From Russula earlei (lineage: Eukaryota; Basidiomycota; Agaricomycetes; Russulales; Russulaceae): a stretch of DNA of 15,230 nucleotides. Position 1 is the first letter of the stretch. Each line of letters starts with the position of its first letter. Under the pieces are notes generated by a model, which was not told where the DNA came from, ran no database searches, and saw nothing but the letters and a program-made list of their open reading frames with translations. The stretch is from positions 1-15,230 of the forward strand of contig JAGFNK010001079.1 in NCBI GenBank assembly GCA_025769875.1. Reading direction: 5' to 3'. The position numbers and the translations under genes were made by a program. Below are positions 1 to 9,914 of the stretch, piece after piece.

Positions 1-168
1 CATCGCGGGTGTTTAGATCGCGTTTCTCCGCTCTGCAGGGTGAAGTCCACTTCAGGTATCCAACAGAATTTGAGTGAGGGCATACGTGGTACAGCTTGAA
101 GGAAGCGCGAACGACGGAGCGATGCCAACGGCAACGCAGAAAATGGCAAATGCAGAGGAGGTGCGCAT
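1..168 (-). CDS. Secreted protein, N-terminal part (cut by window edge)
   Basis: The start codon is at 168-166. Residues 2-22 form a signal peptide: a short polar start, a hydrophobic core (FAIFCVAVGIA) and an FALP-type cleavage region. Exon 1 is 168-86. A 53-nt intron (85-33, donor GTATGC, acceptor CTGCAG) joins in frame to exon 2 (32-1), which continues TAEKRDLNTRD and runs off the window. The KR pair just after the predicted signal cleavage site resembles a Kex2 processing site, so a short propeptide is possible. A TATA-like box lies about 185 bp upstream on the same strand. What is visible is too short to name a family; small secreted proteins and secreted enzymes both fit. The splice and the signal peptide are read from sequence; secretion is inferred. 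Confidence 0.55.
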
Positions 169-350
169 CTTTATGATGAACAGAGTGTGGTTTGTGATTT
201 GAAAATGAACGGAGTGGAGTGGAGGTCGCCGAGGTATGAACCAGGCGATGGCGTAGAGGATGTAGAAAGAGAAAGATTGTCGGTAACCAGTACCAACCAG
301 GATGAAACGAAGGGAAGCAGAGCTAGAGAAGTTGGAACTGTAGACATTGG

Positions 351-360
351 GCTTTATATA
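351..360 (-). promoter_or_regulatory. TATA-like box for the secreted-protein gene
   Basis: The minus strand reads TATATAAAGC here, about 185 bp upstream of the start codon at 168. If it is used, transcription would begin near 320-330 and leave a leader of roughly 155 nt. The call rests only on motif and orientation. Confidence 0.35.
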
Positions 361-1500
361 CACCGTGGAAAGTCCTCTCTGTCCCAGTCCACAATCATAG
401 GGTGCTATCGGCAAAAATTCCCAAAGCATCCGTTAGATCGTATCATGGTTCGCTTTTACGTTTCGAGTGTTGGTGCGCTTTGATGTTTTGATGATTCCGA
501 TGATTCCAACCTTGCGAGCTTGAGTGCGGTGGGCGCGTGAGAACCACCTCAACAAGGTCGAGCGAGGGTTTCACACTCTGGCCGAAAAGCGGGGCAAACC
601 TGTTCGTTATTCACGTAAAAAGTGGAGCCTAGCCAGTCGGTCGCCTCAGGTTAACTGTGACCGCGCCGCCGAGTCGCTCAAGCACTTGCGCCGATATACT
701 ATCTCGTGCCTTTGGGCCTTCCATCAGGCATTTCCATAGGTCCGTGCCCGGTCGGCAGCGGGTACGGGTCAGGGTTGTCGCCTGCGGTCAGGGCAATAGC
801 CCTTCAAGTTCCTCACAGACATGCGTTGACGGGTTTAGACGGGAGGAGGACAAGATAGATCGAGACTCGGACGTCGGTAGGGAGACATGCGGAAAGGAGA
901 GCACAGCTATGAGCTGGAAGTCTGAAAGAGCGAGATGCGGCGCAAGTGAGAACGCAGTGGAAGACCGCTGGGAGTCAGCATGTGTTCCGCAGGAGAACTC
1001 GTGCAAGAGCAGCAGTGTGCAGGAGAGTCTCCTGCGGTCTCACATGCGAGTCCCAGAATGGAAGTGCTGTCGGTGCGGTGCTAGACGTGTCGTGGCTAAG
1101 GCAGTGGAGTTGGATGAGCACTGATGGGAGGACTCTCGGAGTGGGGAATATGATGGAATGATGTGGGCAGGCGACATCAGTGATCGATGGAGAGAATTTT
1201 TGGGCAACTTTCGACCGCGACATGTGGGACAGTGGGAGGTGAGACGGGTCTCCTTCCGTGAATAGCTGGGCTGCGATGGAAGCGGACGTGGTGAGGGTTA
1301 ATGCAAGTAGAACTTCCCTCGACGCAGTGCAGCAAGAGGAGGGTGTGTGGTAAAGGAACACAGAACCCTCGTACTCGTATCGCACTGACTGCGTCATCAG
1401 CAAACTGTCCGCTACTGTAGGTCACCACCTAGCCACCTAGAAGTCTCGGACAGCTTACTAGACTAGATACTGGACAGTCACACATAGTCACGTAAAGATA
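361..1500. other. Intergenic stretch with no supported gene
   Basis: Open frames of up to about 155 codons occur on both strands, but none shows a recognisable domain, sensible splice pairs or a consistent codon pattern. No tRNA, inverted repeat, long terminal repeat or tandem array was seen. The left part probably holds the promoter of the secreted-protein gene. Confidence 0.5.
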
Positions 1501-2430
1501 TTTGAAGGCCGTGTAGCGGTGTTGTGTTTGAAGGATTCAGCCAAGGATGCCGATTTGAAGCGCCAACTCAAACAACTCAAACTCTAACATCATACTTGAC
1601 ATCCTCTCTGACAAATCCAAGAAAGTAGAAACCATCAAAATGGGGGTCTTTTGACACAAAAAAAAAGGGTGGTCCCATTAATCAGCACTTTCACCCCCAG
1701 GTTGAAAGAAATCTCAATCTTTATTGCTCATACACCTACATGTTCTGTCCAACTTCTAGGTAGCTTACAGGGTAACCTACATAAAGTCAGCTCCAACCAT
1801 CAGTTTCATCTCCAGCTGTCTCAGTCATGCATAGACTCATTCATTCTCGCCGGTCGTCCCAATTACGTCCACAGTCCAAGTCTCAGCCTTGCAACCTCGT
1901 CAGTTTACCCATTACCTCCGCCCCAGCACAGTCCGCTGCCATTGTTTCAGCTCCTTCCACACTATCTGCTGTCCGTCAAAGTTCACGCGGCGCGGCCCCC
2001 GCCTCACACGACACGCCGCAGCGCAAGACGACACGGAGCACACCGGCAATCTCCTCTTCGTCGCTAGCTCAGGCCCGTCTGCATCAGCTCAAGTGCGTCC
2101 AAATCATCGGCCGCCAACATCGGTTCTTTCTGCATGACGGAGGTCCCCTCTCACCGCACGCGCACAAGATTGAAGGGTTCGTTCAGGGCGTTTATCCGAG
2201 GATGGTCAAAATATCAACCCCTCGGGAGTTGCAACAAGGTGGATTCCTTCTAGCCGCGGAATCACGAGCGACGACACCGATTTTCGCTGCCTTGCCACTG
2301 ATTCACCTTCGTGATCCGTCTCGATCTCGATATTTTGTATCCTTTCACTCTCAGCTCTACCGCCCTTCTGGATGACAGTCAAGTTTAGTGTCTCCTATCT
2401 CTTCTGTGGTCCTGCGCGAGGGCTCCTCCC
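1501..2430. other. Stretch with one unassigned Ser/Pro-rich open frame, otherwise nothing seen
   Basis: A plus-strand frame stays open from an ATG at 1827 to a stop at 2373-2375 (182 codons). Its first half is rich in Ser, Pro, Gln and Thr. No motif, signal peptide or family could be recognised, and no flanking splice sites improve it. It may be a lineage-specific protein or chance. A run of nine A at 1659-1667 is the only simple repeat noted. No RNA gene or mobile element was recognised. Confidence 0.25.
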
Positions 2431-2900
2431 TCATTGACGTCTGGACCCCCTCGCTGTTCCTCCCTTGCCTTTCGAGTGCTTCGCGTTCGCGTTCGACGTC
2501 TCACTGGAATCCTCTCATCTCTCCTCTCTTTCCGGATCTCGTGTCAGCATCACGAACTCACCTGCGTGTCCCCAGATACGCTGCATTGAGGTCGTTGGCG
2601 TCGGATGCCAGGGTGAAGCTGTCGCAGACTATTTGTCGATCGGGTCGCTGGGAGCTGCCTTCGTCAGTGGCCCCGGTGCAATTACGTTTGGCAATGGCCT
2701 CCAGATGGTTTTGCCTCTGGGCGCCGGCGCCGGGATAGTGGGGCGTGGGGCGGAGGGCGGTAATGTCGCTGTTGCCCTTGGGACATTGTTCCCTGTGAAG
2801 GGGCGGGGGCGTCTTGGGGTGATTATCTCTGGGTGGGGCTGTGACTGGTTAGGCGAAGTGAGGGCGAGTCGTCCATGGTGACGTCCTCGACAGTGGCCAT
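2431..2900 (-). CDS. Candidate hypothetical gene, three exons, start uncertain
   Basis: The best-supported part is an exon at 2792-2562, preceded by a TTCACAG acceptor and followed by a strong GTGAGT donor. A 58-nt intron (2561-2504, acceptor TTCCAG) leads in frame to a last exon at 2503-2431 ending in TGA. The middle exon reads smoothly (for example GAGAQRQNHLEAIAKRN and SDANDLNAAYLGTR), with many C-ending codons as in other genes here. The C-terminus is Lys/Gly/Arg-rich. A plausible start, MATVEDVTMDD at 2900 in a good initiation context, lies upstream, but joining it through a weak GTCACA donor (2845) leaves the frame off by one base. That could be a wrong model or another single-base error. 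I do not recognise the protein. Competing open frames exist on the plus strand. Confidence 0.3.
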
Positions 2901-3312
2901 GTTCGAGATGGCCCGTAGGGCTAGTTCTGCATAGGATCATGGTGAAGGGGACGGGGGAGGAGAGGCCGAGGCACCGCTTAGGGCAGGGTTGACCGGGCAC
3001 AGGAGGGGTGCTCGGGAACGATTGGGGTGGAGGGATGTTCGTTTTGATGCATGAAAGGCGAGGGGAGTAAGGCGTTACTTTCTTGTCGTCTTAGAATGGG
3101 GGTGTCGATCGTGGGCAAGTCTTTTAATATCATGCAAGGCATGTCAATTCCGAAGTCTCTTACACTGACATAACATCGCGTGCCCTTGACATTCGACAAG
3201 CGACGTAAAGCAGGGTGTCCAAAACGCGATAGAGAAAGATTTTTTGTTTTAATGTGTTCGAGATCCCGTCTATCGAAGAGCTGTATACTACAACTGCACC
3301 ATGCCCGTCGCG

Positions 3313-6059
3313 TCATGCGTACGCAGCCTGAGACGGCTTCTCCGACTCTGAGAACCTGCTCTGTTCGCCTTTGACGAACGCCCTCGTACATTGCGCCATC
3401 GTCACCGACCTGCAAAGTCACCCAAAGCCCATGATGAGTTACGAAAGAGGTACGAAATGTGATCACGACGCACGCGCGTGAGATGGGGTCCGTCTGGTAG
3501 AAATTTGCGATCGGCTTGAGGAACGGCACACCGCTCACCTTCGCGGACGCGTGGTGTGCTACAAGTGCCTTGAGGCCAACGAGCGCGATGTCCGGTGACG
3601 TATACTCCAATGTGTCGTACCGGACGAGAGAAGGTGAGAGCTCCCACATGCGATCCCGGAGAGCAAGTACATCGTCGTATGGTAGTGCGTGGTCTAGGAT
3701 TTCCGACAGTGCGCTGTGCGCACCTTCGGTGATGTTCCAAGGCGCTAACGAAGGACGATCACGTACCGAATGATTTTCCAATCTTCTCGTGCGGCACCTG
3801 GGGGAGGTACTGCGGCTCGTCCGAGTTGCGACCGGCCCTCAGTATTTACCCACGTCGTCGACTTCTCAGTGTACGCAGAACCAGGAAGGCACACATCGGC
3901 CAGCTGTGCGCCAAGGTCTCCGTGGTGACCCTGGTAGACGACGAATGCATCTCTCGGGATGGACGCGGGGTCAATGTCATCGGCATTGAGGAGATAGATG
4001 AACTTGGGTTTCGTAGCAGCGGCCTTCCTAGATGGAACAAAGCCGATGTCATACGCGGCAGCGCGAGAGGCAGCCTTGAATAGCCCGGTGAGTAACAGAG
4101 GACAATGGGAGGACCGGAGCATACCCGTTGGAGAACAGCAAAGCCATTCCATTCAGACGTGATTAGCTTGCTCTTATTCTTCTCGGTGAACGTCCCCAGC
4201 GCATTATAAACTGCTGGTCCGTCTGCGTGTTCTCCAATCGCACTTCCAACGATTATCAATGGGTGTTTAGCTGCAGCAAACTTCCGAGCGAACTCTCCCT
4301 TGCCGGCAATGAAGTCTGCTAGTGCTTTGGCATCCTGTCCTAAGTAATCGTACCCGTATGTCGTGTCTACACGCTCGCCAATCAGGCCGACTTCGAGACC
4401 AGTGTGTATCCATGATTTGCGGATGCGCGAGTTGAGCACAGCAGCTTCGTGCCGCGGATTCGAACCAATTAGTAAGATAACATCTGCTTGCTCAACTCCT
4501 GGGATTGTTGCATTGAACAGGTAATTTGACCGAACATCGACACCAGCGACCGGGAAAGCGGAACCCCTTGCCTGGTCTAGCGTGGTATTGTCCGAGCCAA
4601 GCTTGTTAACGAAATCCTTCAACGCCACAAGCGATTCTGTATCGGCAAATTGACCAGCTACTGCCTGAATTTCATCGCCTTTTGCGCCTGACCTAGCAAG
4701 CCCAGCAACAACAGCCGCGAGAGCGTCCTCCCATGAGGAGGCAACAAATCGATCACCTTGTTTGACAAGCGGCGTTGTGAGACGCTGGAACCTTAGCCCG
4801 TCATATGCGTATCGCGTTTTGTCCGAGATCCATTCCTCATTTACATCATCGTTCGTACGAGGTTGCACGCGCATTACTTGTACACCACGTGAATCGACGC
4901 GGATGTTAGACCCCACAGCATCGAACACGTCAATTGATTCGGTATTCTTCAGCTCCCATGGCCGCGCGTGGAACGCATATGGTTTGCTCGTTAAGGCTCC
5001 AACCGGGCACAAGTCAACGATGTTGCCTGAGAGTTCCGAGTCCATGGTCTTCTCCACATACATGCCAATTTGCATATCGTTTCCCCGGCCAGTTGTACCA
5101 AGCTCTTCAACGCCAGCGACTTCATTGGCGAACCGAACGCAGCGCGTACATTGGATACACCGGTTCATGGACGTCTTAACGAGAGGGCCAAGTTCTTTGT
5201 CCTCGACAGCGCGCTTCCCGGTTATCTCGTGGAAGCGCGTCCGGTCCGAGCCGTACCTCATGGACTGGTCCTGGAGGTCGCATTCACCACCTTGGTCACA
5301 GATTGGGCAGTCGAGGGGATGATTGGCGAGGAGAAATTCCATCACGCCCTCCCTCAAGGACAAGGATAGTCGTTAGATTATAAGGGGAATCCGATGGGAG
5401 CCAGCAGTCACCTTGCTTCGTGGACTAAGGGTGTGTTCGTGAAAACCTTGGAGCCGGGCATCGCGGGCATCGCGCTGTTGGCCACAAATGAAAGAGGGAC
5501 TCTAAGAAAAGGAGCTGACATACCACGATGCAACGGGTTTGGGTGAGCGCTCCACCTCTACCAAACACATTCTATGGACCATAAAAATTTTGAAACAAAA
5601 AAAAAGACATGGACTACGCTCACCGACAGTTGCCCGCGATTGCAAGTCGGTCGTGGTAGCAAAAACTGAATGGATAGACAACTTGTAAGGATGCCATACC
5701 CTTCATCATAGAAACGGACGCACCGTGGAATGGTCGCGCCAGCGGCTTCACAAGCTTGAATCAATGCGGAGCCTGCATGGAAGACCAGAAATTGGAGCGG
5801 GCGCGTGCTGCAGTACGGGTTTCGCACCTTGAGGAACCGTAACCTCTTTGCCATCGACGGTGAGCGTGATATCTGCCTTGCGTGCCGAGGTTGAGGAGAA
5901 TGACTGACGGCCTTTCAGAGTAGAAACGCAGACAATAAGTCCGAGCACGAGTCTCGGAACGCAAGTCAACGTACGGTTATTCCGACAGTCTGAGCAGGCT
6001 ATGCGTGAAAGCCAGCCATTTGATGCTGGCCGGGACGCAGCCGAAACCAGTCTGAGCAT
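3313..6059 (-). CDS. NDUFS1: NADH:ubiquinone oxidoreductase 75/78-kDa Fe-S subunit, mitochondrial complex I
   Basis: This is the electron-carrying subunit of the complex I NADH module in the mitochondrial matrix. Ten exons: 6059-5975, 5911-5828, 5772-5724, 5665-5624, 5571-5524, 5474-5412, 5352-4125, 4074-3767, 3713-3474 and 3409-3313. They give 747 residues, the usual fungal length, with no frame error. The first ~40 residues are an Arg/Ser-rich mitochondrial presequence. The N-terminal 2Fe-2S ferredoxin site is C75, C86, C89, C103 (C-x10-C-x2-C-x13-C). The His-Cys3 4Fe-4S site is H135, C139, C142, C148. A further 4Fe-4S site is C189, C192, C195, C239, the last in LCPVGAL. The molybdopterin-oxidoreductase-like domain follows and ends in the typical PIANFYQTDPISRAS motif. 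The start is the only Met that yields a presequence. Fungi often call this gene nuo78. It is divergent from STE24, 330 bp away. Confidence 0.97.
5912..5974 (-). other. In-frame 63-nt intron in the complex I presequence
   Basis: The donor is GTACGT and the acceptor CTGAAAG. Removal gives a presequence ending in an Arg pair before QSFSSTSARKA. The intron is a multiple of three and has no stop, so unspliced transcript would still translate, adding 21 residues that include a hydrophobic stretch (LVLGLIVCV). Splicing is preferred because the shorter product is a better matrix-targeting sequence. Confidence 0.6.
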
Positions 6060-6344
6060 TCTTTAAGTTGATAAAAGAAGAAGCAGAATTGAGCGGGCAA
6101 TGCCGTATGTGCCCTCTACCCTTGGCAGGGGAACGCGCTGTGCTCTGTAGTCGTCACCCGACGCTGAACACGGTGACGATGAGTCGGGCGACAACGACGC
6201 CGAGCAACGCACTTCTAGCGGAGATTGAATGTTTCCGCGAACGTTGCCGAGCCAATCAGGGCAATCCTGAACAGCACGTGACTCGAGTAGAACCAAATCA
6301 AAATCAAAAATCAAAACAAAATTAAATCAATCAAAAATCAGACA

Positions 6345-6352
6345 TATATAAA
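6345..6352 (+). promoter_or_regulatory. TATA box of STE24
   Basis: TATATAAA lies only 38 bp before the STE24 start codon. With usual TATA-to-start spacing the leader would be roughly 10 nt or less, unless a different start site is used. Confidence 0.55.
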
Positions 6353-6367
6353 CTCCTGCCACGGAGG

Positions 6368-6386
6368 CAGACAGACAGACAGACAC
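6368..6386 (+). repeat. CAGA tetranucleotide repeat
   Basis: Four and a half copies of CAGA sit between the TATA box and the STE24 start codon, where transcription would be expected to begin. Slippage here could change TATA-to-start spacing. Confidence 0.8.
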
Positions 6387-6389
6387 AGT

Positions 6390-8081
6390 ATGGACTTTCT
6401 ACACGATCAACTCGCTGTCATTCAACACAGACTCGCTTTTGTTCAAGAGGATCCAATTGACTGGAAAGTTTATGTCCTTGCCTTTACGTGGGGCGTCTGT
6501 ATTTTCGAGTCTTACCTCCTGTAAGCCTCCATCAATGTGTTGCCATCACATAACACACCCTTACCTCCCGCCCTTCGTACAGCTTGCGGCAATATCCGCT
6601 TTACTCAAAGGTCGCTCCGCCTGCCGTCCTCGCTGACCATTTTACACTCGAGGTATTTGAAAAGTCTCAGAAATATGGAAAGCACAAGGCCCGGTTCTCG
6701 ATCGTCTCGGGGCTGTATAGGCAGTTTATCACCACCATTGAACTTGCTTCCGGATTTTACTATCCTTGGATATGGAGGACCTCTGGTCGACTTCTGGGTC
6801 TCGCAGGATATGGACCAGAGTACCTAGTGAGTCACCAAGAATTTGCTCCGCGGACCCCATTTGTAATTCCTTCTTGAGATCTCTCAATCCGTTGTCTTTG
6901 TCTTTGTCCTGGTATTTGCTGCCACCATTCCAACCTTGCCACTCGGTCTATATCAAACCTTCGTACTCGAGGAGCAGCACGGCTTTAACAAGACCACCCT
7001 CTCTCTGTACTTTGCTGACATGCTAAAGAGCTGGGTTCTTGGTATAGTGATTGGCTCCCCACTCCTGGCTGCCTTCCTCTATGTCTTTGACTGGGCCGGA
7101 GACCGCTTCGTCCCTTGGGTTATGATGCTTCTGTGAGTTTTCCCAATGCCAAATTGTTACCTGTGTTCATCCCTCCTCCAGGATTGTCTTCCAGCTTTTG
7201 ATGGTTGTCCTTTATCCAACCATAATTCAACCTTTCTTCAACAAACTCTCGCCTCTTCCAGAAGGCGAGCTCCGTACTCGCATCGAGACGCTTGCATCTA
7301 AGCTCAAATTTCCCCTTGACAACCTCTATGAGATCGACGGTTCGAAACGTAGCTCGCATTCTAATGCGTACTTCTTCGGATTACCATGGGTAAGCAACGT
7401 CATTCAGCTTCGATTCTCTTACTTACTTTCCGACAGCGCAAGCACATCGTCATCTTCGACACCCTGATTCAGCACTCACCGCCTGACGAAGTTGAGGCCG
7501 TCGTTGCCCATGAACTTGGGCATTGGTACCATCTCCACCCGACCAAACTGCTCCTTGTTACTCAGTTCCACCTCCTTTGTGTGCTCGCGATGTTCCCAGC
7601 CTTTCTCAACGCCCCTCCGCTTCTCCGTTCCTTCGGTTTCCCCGAGTCCGTTGCTGCACGTCCGCCTCCGATACTAGCTTTCTTTTTGTATCAGGCAACT
7701 CTGTTTCTTTTACTCCTGGGGATTGAATCTGACTCGTGTCTACATTCTTAGATGGTGCTTTCCCCGATTGAAGCCCTCGTTATGTTGGCCCTGAATGCCA
7801 TTTCCCGTCGCTTCGAATACCAGGCAGACCGGTTCGCCTGCGAACTCTCTGCAACTGTCCAAGTCCAATCCGCGGCGGAAAAGGAAGAAATGAAGGACAT
7901 GGGCACTCGTCTCGGGCGCGCGCTCGTCACCTTGCATGTGAAAAACCTGTCGACAGTCTGGGTTGACTGGCTATATTCCACATACCACCACAGTCACCCA
8001 ACACTAACGGAGCGGCTCAAGGCGCTCGGGGAACATGGGAGCGAGGGACTCGGGACGACCGAAACGAAGAAAGAAAAATAG
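6390..8081 (+). CDS. STE24: CAAX prenyl protease 1, Ste24-type zinc metalloprotease (M48)
   Basis: This integral membrane protease of the ER and inner nuclear membrane removes the -AAX tripeptide from farnesylated proteins and makes a further N-terminal cut in mating a-factor-type precursors. Six exons: 6390-6520, 6583-6826, 6879-7132, 7182-7389, 7437-7694 and 7752-8081. They give 474 residues (human family member 475, yeast 453). Exon 1 carries the FESYLLLRQY motif and exon 3 a long hydrophobic segment followed by GLYQTFVLEEQHGFNK. The zinc site HELGHW is at 304-309, and the third ligand is E387 in the RRFEYQAD motif. The C-terminus is Lys-rich. All exons join without frame error, but intron 5 must start with GC. 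The start was chosen because the N-terminus aligns with the family directly upstream of the first transmembrane segment. Confidence 0.96.
7695..7751 (+). other. GC-AG intron in STE24
   Basis: Splicing CAG at 7692-7694 directly to the ATG GTG at 7752 joins FFLYQ to MVLSPIEAL, the same spacing as the family's FQ-(hydrophobic)-SP motif. The donor would be GCAACT and the acceptor TTCTTAG. The only nearby GT donor (7688) enters in the wrong phase, and reading through hits the TAG at 7749-7751. Confidence 0.75.
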
Positions 8082-8142
8082 GAAACCGGTTATGTATACT
8101 GTACATGATCCTCTCTACCGTCCTATACATCTCCTTCAACAC

Positions 8143-8148
8143 TTTATT
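8143..8148 (-). terminator. Poly(A) signal for the unknown 8209-9800 gene
   Basis: AATAAA on the minus strand, about 60 nt past the stop codon at 8209. The convergent STE24 stop lies 62 bp further on, so the two 3' ends probably share this 127-bp gap. No AATAAA was seen for STE24 itself. Confidence 0.4.
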
Positions 8149-8208
8149 TAACGGCCTCTGAAGGGTCCTTGAAATTATCCACATACAGTACAGACGCGAG
8201 ATGACCGC

Positions 8209-9800
8209 TTAGTTCCCATATAGATCACTCCTCTGATCCTTCGCTTTTCGAAGTCCGCTATAGGCAACAGCAAGAGCCTTTGCGGCACGCCGTTTCTCAG
8301 CCCACACTCGGGCCTTGGCGCGCCTAACCTCCTGTGCCGCACGCAAAGCGAGTTCTTCAGGTTGGGCCTCCTGGGCAGCCTGATCATCGGGAGACCCCTC
8401 GAGTACCTGCGCTTGGACATCCACGGCGACACCGTCTCCACCAACGCCTTTGGCCTCTGCTTCGTCTTCACTCTCGCCCTCGCTCCCACTGCCGTACCCC
8501 GTGAGTCCCCCAAGCGCCCCAGCTCTCTGGGCCTCCCGCTCCACGACTACCTCGCGGTGGGCGTCCGCTTGCACGCGCGCCCACGCGCGGCCCCAACGCC
8601 CGCGGAGGAACGCGAAGCGCAGGTCGGCCCCGTGATGCGCGAGGATGCGCGCGCGGAGCTGCGCGTCGTTCGTTGCGCGGGCGACGTGCGATGCCGTGCG
8701 GCGCATCAGCTCTATCTGCGATTCGTCGGGCTGCGTGCATGCAAACAAACAAGCACGCACGCGTCGCGGGGCGCGCGCAAGTCGATCCAGAGAGCGCGAG
8801 GTGAGTTTTCTATACACGGGACGGGGGCGAGCGCTCACGGACGTACCTCTTCGTCGCTGTCGCCCCATGCGTCTGCGTCTGCGTCTGCGCCTGTGCCTGC
8901 GCCTGTGCCGGCCGGATTGGCTGAGGAGGAGCCGTCCGGGGAAAGAGCGCGCAGGCGGGCGGTGCGGAGCGCGTCGAGGTGGCGCAGGCGCTTTGCGCGG
9001 TGGAGGTCGGCGGTTTCTTCGGGCGTGAGGAAGAAGGTGTCCTTCTGTGTCTGAGGGGAGGTCGGACCACCCGCCTGGGGAGTCGGATCTGGTGAGGACG
9101 GGGGACGAGGAGGATGCGTCGATCGTGAGGGTGGTGGTGGTGGTTGGGAAGCGCGCGTCGAGCAGGAGGCGCGCGTCGTATCTGTATTGTTTTTTTTTCA
9201 TGTCTGCGTGAGCGGCGAGATGTTCCGCGGTGCACTCGAGGACGAGCGATGGAGGGGATGAAAAATACCAAAAATATTTTTTCAAGGCGATGGATGTCCC
9301 CCATAAGACTGAGACAGGCTCGGACCCGTATGGGGAGGGGGGAGGGATCGTGGCAGTTTGGCTTCACAAAGTCCCGCCATCATCGAGACAAGAGGGGGGG
9401 GGCGGGAACACACGGGTTCAACGTCAGGAGGTGGTTTTCGAGACGTGCCTCGCGGCATTCTTCTCATTCGAAACGACGACCGCGAAAGACGTACACACCT
9501 GTCTACCCACACGTCGCTGCCCCTGCCTGCGCCGCTGGCTCCTACACCCACGCCGCTATCCCACCTCATCAAGCCGTCGCCGACACGCGAGCCCCCCCTA
9601 CCGTCCACGTTTATTCCGAACTCGAGCGAGTCCGCGGTGCGCGCCGCCTGGGGCCCTCGGATGATGTCTGCCTCATGCGCGACGATAAAAAGGCTGGGAT
9701 CTGGGCGAACGGCGGTGGTCGATGAACTCGCTTGCTGTTGGTCGTAATGGTTGCTGTAGGTATCGGGCCGTTGCCGGTGTTTGCGTTTGCGGTAGGACAT
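8209..9800 (-). CDS. Conserved-looking protein of unknown function, frame broken once
   Basis: Three exons: 9800-9499, 9181-8847 and 8730-8209, about 385 residues. Intron 1 (9498-9182) is 317 nt, long for this locus; intron 2 (8846-8731) is 116 nt. The splices join WVDR to YDARLLLDARFP and WGDSDEE to PDESQIELMRR. The N-terminus is Arg/Lys-rich (MSYRKRKHRQR). The middle has a Ser/Asp segment (SDSPGGWSDLPSDTE) followed by DTFFLTPEETADLHRAKRLR. A Gly-Thr/Ala-Asp repeat follows, then a compact region (RILAHHGADLRFAFLRGRWG), then an Ala/Arg/Lys/Glu-rich probable coiled coil to the end (RSDLYGN). One extra base near 9041-9042 shifts the frame between PSDTE and DTFFL. The pattern resembles uncharacterised basidiomycete proteins I have seen, but I cannot name a domain. 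Another Met lies upstream at 9866. It is convergent with STE24. Confidence 0.72.
8868..8912 (+). repeat. Hexanucleotide repeat inside the unknown gene
   Basis: Degenerate copies of GCGTCT and GCCTGT. Read on the coding (minus) strand they encode the Gly-Thr-Gly-Ala and Asp-Ala run just before WGDSDEE. The tract is probably length-variable. Confidence 0.7.
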
Positions 9801-9914
9801 TCGAGGTTTTGGGTTTTGGTTGGATGAGTACGCGAGTGCGTAAAGAGGTGAACGTGCGCTTCGCACTTAAATTTGTCGCACGGGCGCTTATCTTGACCAC
9901 GGGAGCAAGTAATA

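Larger units (their letters stand above)
6060..6389. promoter_or_regulatory. Shared divergent promoter region, complex I subunit and STE24
   Basis: These 330 bp separate the two start codons. Visible elements are a CCAAT box on the plus strand (6252-6256), an A-rich tract (about 6296-6340) made of loose repeats of ATCAAAA, a TATA box facing STE24 and a CAGA tetranucleotide repeat. CCAAT boxes are bound by the HAP complex, which in fungi commonly acts on respiratory genes; a role for it here is inferred. No clear TATA faces the complex I gene. Confidence 0.5.

Noticed and set aside
2465..2881. 138-codon plus-strand Gly/Val-rich open frame
   Set aside because: The composition looks like the reverse of a minus-strand coding exon with C-ending codons, and no motif was recognised. 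It remains a minor alternative to the weak minus-strand gene.
4762..5322. 186-codon plus-strand open frame
   Set aside because: It lies wholly antisense to the large complex I exon, whose Fe-S cysteine motifs are unmistakable.
8362..9054. 230-codon plus-strand open frame
   Set aside because: It is antisense to exons 2-3 of the unknown gene. It crosses that gene's splice sites and has an Arg/Ala-rich random composition.
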